From NCBI RefSeq assembly GCF_003065365.1, contig NZ_CP023276.1:558001-622000 (forward strand): DNA of 64,000 nucleotides, given 5' to 3'. The notes beneath the pieces were generated by a model. The model worked only from the letters and a program-made list of their open reading frames with translations, searched no databases and was not told the DNA's origin. The DNA is from Polynucleobacter difficilis (GTDB lineage Bacteria > Pseudomonadota > Gammaproteobacteria > Burkholderiales > Burkholderiaceae). Position 1 is the stretch's first letter, and every line of letters begins with the position of its first letter. The translations under genes and the position numbers were made by a program. Positions 61,681 to 64,000 of the stretch are shown here, in pieces.

Positions 61681-62604
61681 ATGTATAACCCATTTCAGCC
61701 GGTAGAGAAGATTAAGGCAGAGGTCTTTATGTCCATGCCTGCCAAGTTCAGAAAAAAATCGCGCACAGGCTGGTCTGATCCTAATCGTCAAAATGCGGAG
61801 GTCGAATGCTTTTTAGAAGGTCCTTCATTTGATCGTGAAGGAAATTTATGGTTTGTGGATATACCGTTCGGGCGCATTTTTAAGATTACGCCAAAAGGGG
61901 ACTGGGAATTGGTTACCCAATATGACGGCTGGCCTAATGGCTTAAAGTTTCATAAAGATGGCCGCGCGTTCATTTGCGATTACAAGTGTGGCCTTTTAGA
62001 GCTCGATACAAAAACCGGCAAGATTCAAACGGTTTTAGGTTCGATGTACAGCGAAAACTTCAAAGGCCTGAACGATTTGCATTTTGCCTCCAATGGCGAC
62101 TTGTACTTTACTGATCAGGGCCAAACCGGGATTGCCGATCCTACCGGTCGTGTGTTCAGATTGCGCGCCAATGGACAGCTCGACCGTTTGGTATTAAACA
62201 TTCCGAGCCCCAATGGCATTACCCTCAATACCCAAGAAAAGCATGTGTTTGTTGCAGCAACCCGCTCTCAACAAATATGGCGATTGCCGCTGATGGCCGA
62301 TGGCTCTGTTTCTAAAACGGGGGTTGCCATTCAATTGACTGGTGGTGTTGCTGGCCCAGACGGAATTGAAATGGATTCGGAGAATGGCCTGTTGGTTTGC
62401 CATCTTGGTATCGGCATTTGGCGTTTTGATAACAATATGCTGCCGACCCACTTGATTTATTCGGACAACCCACACCACCATCATTTAGCTAACTTATGCT
62501 TTGGCGGTGACGGCAAGGATCTGTACATTACTGAATCCTTGTCTGGCGACATCCTTAAAGCCCGCCTGCCAATAGCAGGTAAAAAAATGTTTGGATTATC
62601 TTAA
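61681..62604 (+). CDS. SMP-30/gluconolactonase family protein
   Basis: This 307-residue beta-propeller protein shows repeated strands such as FDREGNLWFVDIPFGRIFKI and FASNGDLYFTDQGQTG, with metal-site residues in LEGPSFDREG (Glu), SPNGITL (Asn) and GPDGIEMDSENG (Asp). Such enzymes hydrolyse sugar-acid lactones. TAGGAGAT precedes the ATG. It is co-transcribed with the GntR gene directly downstream. Confidence 0.88.
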   Translation: MYNPFQPVEKIKAEVFMSMPAKFRKKSRTGWSDPNRQNAEVECFLEGPSFDREGNLWFVDIPFGRIFKITPKGDWELVTQYDGWPNGLKFHKDGRAFICDYKCGLLELDTKTGKIQTVLGSMYSENFKGLNDLHFASNGDLYFTDQGQTGIADPTGRVFRLRANGQLDRLVLNIPSPNGITLNTQEKHVFVAATRSQQIWRLPLMADGSVSKTGVAIQLTGGVAGPDGIEMDSENGLLVCHLGIGIWRFDNNMLPTHLIYSDNPHHHHLANLCFGGDGKDLYITESLSGDILKARLPIAGKKMFGLS

Positions 62605-62605
62605 T

Positions 62606-63343
62606 TTGACTACTAGCGCACCTCTGTACCAGACACTTGCGAATACGCTTTCTGAGCGTATTCGTGAGGGTTATTGGGCGGTTGGGTCGAGCCTTCCGTC
62701 GGAAAGCCAGCTTTGCGCATTGTTTAAAGCCAGCAGACACACACTGCGACATGCGCTTAGTAATTTGGAGCGCGATGGCTTAATACTAAGGCAGCAGGGC
62801 GCTGCTACCCAGATCATTTCAAGGTTATCGCCACGGCGCTTTACGCAGTCGTTCAATTCGCCTGCCGATATTCTGCGGTATCCACGAGACACCTATCGGG
62901 TGAACGCCATAGAAGAATTTATCGAGTGCGACGAGGCGCTGGCAAAAGTCTTAGATGCCCCGATTGGATCGTCGTGGTATCACATCGGCGGCGTTCGAAA
63001 AAACCAAGATTCAAATCAAGCCATTGCATGGACTGATATTTATATCCTGCCCCAGTTTGCTGATGTCGCTACCGATCCTGAGCATTCGCAGTTAATGGTT
63101 TTTGAGCAAATTGAGCGGCGCTTTATGCTCAAGATTGACCGTGCTGAAGTTGATGTCTATGCGGCACGGGCAGATCAAAAGTACGCTGATGCATTGAATA
63201 TTGATATTGGCTCAGCTTGTTTGGTTATTACAAGGCGCTATTTTGATGCCAGTGGAAAATTGTTTGAGGCCACCGTTACTTATCACCCTGAAGGTAGGTA
63301 CATTTACAGCATGGAATTACGCAATACCCCTGCGAACCAATAA
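62606..63343 (+). CDS. GntR-family (HutC type) transcriptional regulator
   Basis: From TTG 62606, one base after the SMP-30 stop codon, the protein has 245 residues; TTG 62591, overlapping that gene, is an alternative. The N-terminal winged helix (PLYQTLANTLSERI; LPSESQLCALFKASRHTLRH) and the C-terminal UTRA-type ligand domain (from about 80: SWYHIGGVRKNQD; ITRRYFDASGKLFEATVTYH, in part) are clear. It probably controls the surrounding catabolic genes in response to their substrate. Confidence 0.9.
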   Translation: MTTSAPLYQTLANTLSERIREGYWAVGSSLPSESQLCALFKASRHTLRHALSNLERDGLILRQQGAATQIISRLSPRRFTQSFNSPADILRYPRDTYRVNAIEEFIECDEALAKVLDAPIGSSWYHIGGVRKNQDSNQAIAWTDIYILPQFADVATDPEHSQLMVFEQIERRFMLKIDRAEVDVYAARADQKYADALNIDIGSACLVITRRYFDASGKLFEATVTYHPEGRYIYSMELRNTPANQ

Positions 63344-63349
63344 AGTACT

Positions 63350-64000
63350 ATGACCAATCTCAGCCATTTACCAATTCATCACGCCACGCAATTTATTGCA
63401 GACGTTTTTATTTCGCTTGGTGTTCCGCCAGCAGATGCGAAGACAGTGGCCCATCTAATGGTGCAGTCTGACCTCGCTGGGGCCGATGGACATGGCATTT
63501 TTAGGCTGCCGGCGTATGTGAAGCGGATTAAGGCGGGCGGGATTAATCTACACCCGCATATTCGGGTGGAGCGCGAGCGTGGTGGTACTGCGCTAATCAA
63601 TGGCGATAATGGACTTGGGCATCTGGTGATGAATCAGGCCGTTGAGTTAGCAACGAAAAAATCGCGTGAGCACGGGGTATGTTGGATAGGTAGCCACCAC
63701 GGAAACCATTCTGGGGCTGCCTCGGTCTATGTTCGCATGTTAGCGGAGCGCGGACTGGTTGGCATTTACATGGCAGTTGGTAATGCAAACCACATGGCTC
63801 CTTGGGGCGGCACCGATTTATTGCTTTCCACGAATCCGATTGCAATTGCAGTCCCAACCCAAAAAGGCCAGCCGATTGTTTTGTTGGATATGGCTACTAC
63901 GGTTGCCGCCTATGGCAAGGTCAAGCTCGCGGCACAGCGTGGCGAGTCGATTCCCGAGGGCTGGATGATTGATCGTTCTGGTAAGCCAATATTGGATCCA
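63350..64000 (+). CDS. Ldh2-family malate/L-lactate/ureidoglycolate-type dehydrogenase, cut by the window end
   Basis: The first 217 codons are in the window; the family's full length is about 340-360. It starts MTNLSHLPIHHATQF six bases after the GntR stop. Typical features are ADGHGIFRLPAYVKRI, with the conserved catalytic His, and GNHSGAASVYVRMLAERGL and LLLSTNPIAIAVP. These NAD(P)-dependent enzymes oxidise 2-hydroxy acids to 2-oxo acids, and are often found in sugar-acid clusters. Confidence 0.9.
   Translation, partial: MTNLSHLPIHHATQFIADVFISLGVPPADAKTVAHLMVQSDLAGADGHGIFRLPAYVKRIKAGGINLHPHIRVERERGGTALINGDNGLGHLVMNQAVELATKKSREHGVCWIGSHHGNHSGAASVYVRMLAERGLVGIYMAVGNANHMAPWGGTDLLLSTNPIAIAVPTQKGQPIVLLDMATTVAAYGKVKLAAQRGESIPEGWMIDRSGKPILDP

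Overview
The window looks like a piece of a free-living betaproteobacterial chromosome, most likely Burkholderiaceae of the Polynucleobacter type. This is inferred from gene content and order: paired cyanophycin synthetases with their associated ABC transporter and DUF1854 protein, several TctC/Bug-type solute-binding proteins, ppa-nadE-glnB, trxB/ftsK/lolA/serS, and compact intergenic spaces. No database search was possible. Almost all of the DNA is coding. There is no CRISPR array, rRNA, prophage or recognisable insertion sequence, and no gene-free stretch exceeds about 260 bases.

Layout. 1-9000: the first codons of pdxH, tcdA, an amino-acid permease with alanine dehydrogenase, a DUF3501 / Fe-S oxidoreductase pair, a GDT1-family transporter and aminopeptidase N. 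9000-17850: fructose-1,6-bisphosphatase, then the nitrogen-storage block (cphA and a shorter cphA-like gene on the minus strand; a divergent ABC transporter and DUF1854 gene on the plus strand) and tRNA-Thr(CGT). 17850-21270: a tctC-tctB-tctA carboxylate transporter with a potentially structured leader, an internal hairpin terminator and a final terminator. 21360-25700: a copper-handling cluster (DUF2946, copper-uptake-associated protein, TonB receptor, a frameshifted DsrE-like gene, DUF2244, PCu(A)C chaperone) closed by a terminator.

25750-38690: housekeeping genes (M23 peptidase, ilvD, an orphan FixJ-type regulator, a RodZ-like protein, glnB, nadE, ppa, trxB, ftsK, lolA, serS, tRNA-Ser(CGA)). 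38690-46300: an orphan AT-rich lipoprotein, SYLF protein, histidine phosphatase, lipocalin, AsmA, a small 4-TM protein and an SOS-controlled umuDC operon with a near-perfect LexA box. 46300-56700: class V aminotransferase, slyX, LLM oxidoreductase, PIN protein, YaeQ, GNAT, aldo/keto reductase, FAD oxidoreductase, Uup-type ABC-F, cbpM and cbpA. 56800-64000: a sugar-acid or hydroxy-acid catabolic cluster (UxaA/GarD-type dehydratase, Bug protein, enolase-superfamily enzyme, 3-hydroxyacyl-CoA-dehydrogenase-like enzyme, SMP-30 lactonase, HutC-type GntR regulator and a truncated Ldh2-family dehydrogenase).

The points most worth a second look are two intergenic regions that could fold into multi-stem RNAs (before tctC and before the RodZ-like gene), the cyanophycin block with a CphA homologue lacking its last lobe, the frameshifted DsrE gene inside the copper cluster, repeated palindromes between ilvD and the orphan regulator, and several genes whose -10 box sits so close to ATG that leaderless transcripts are likely.
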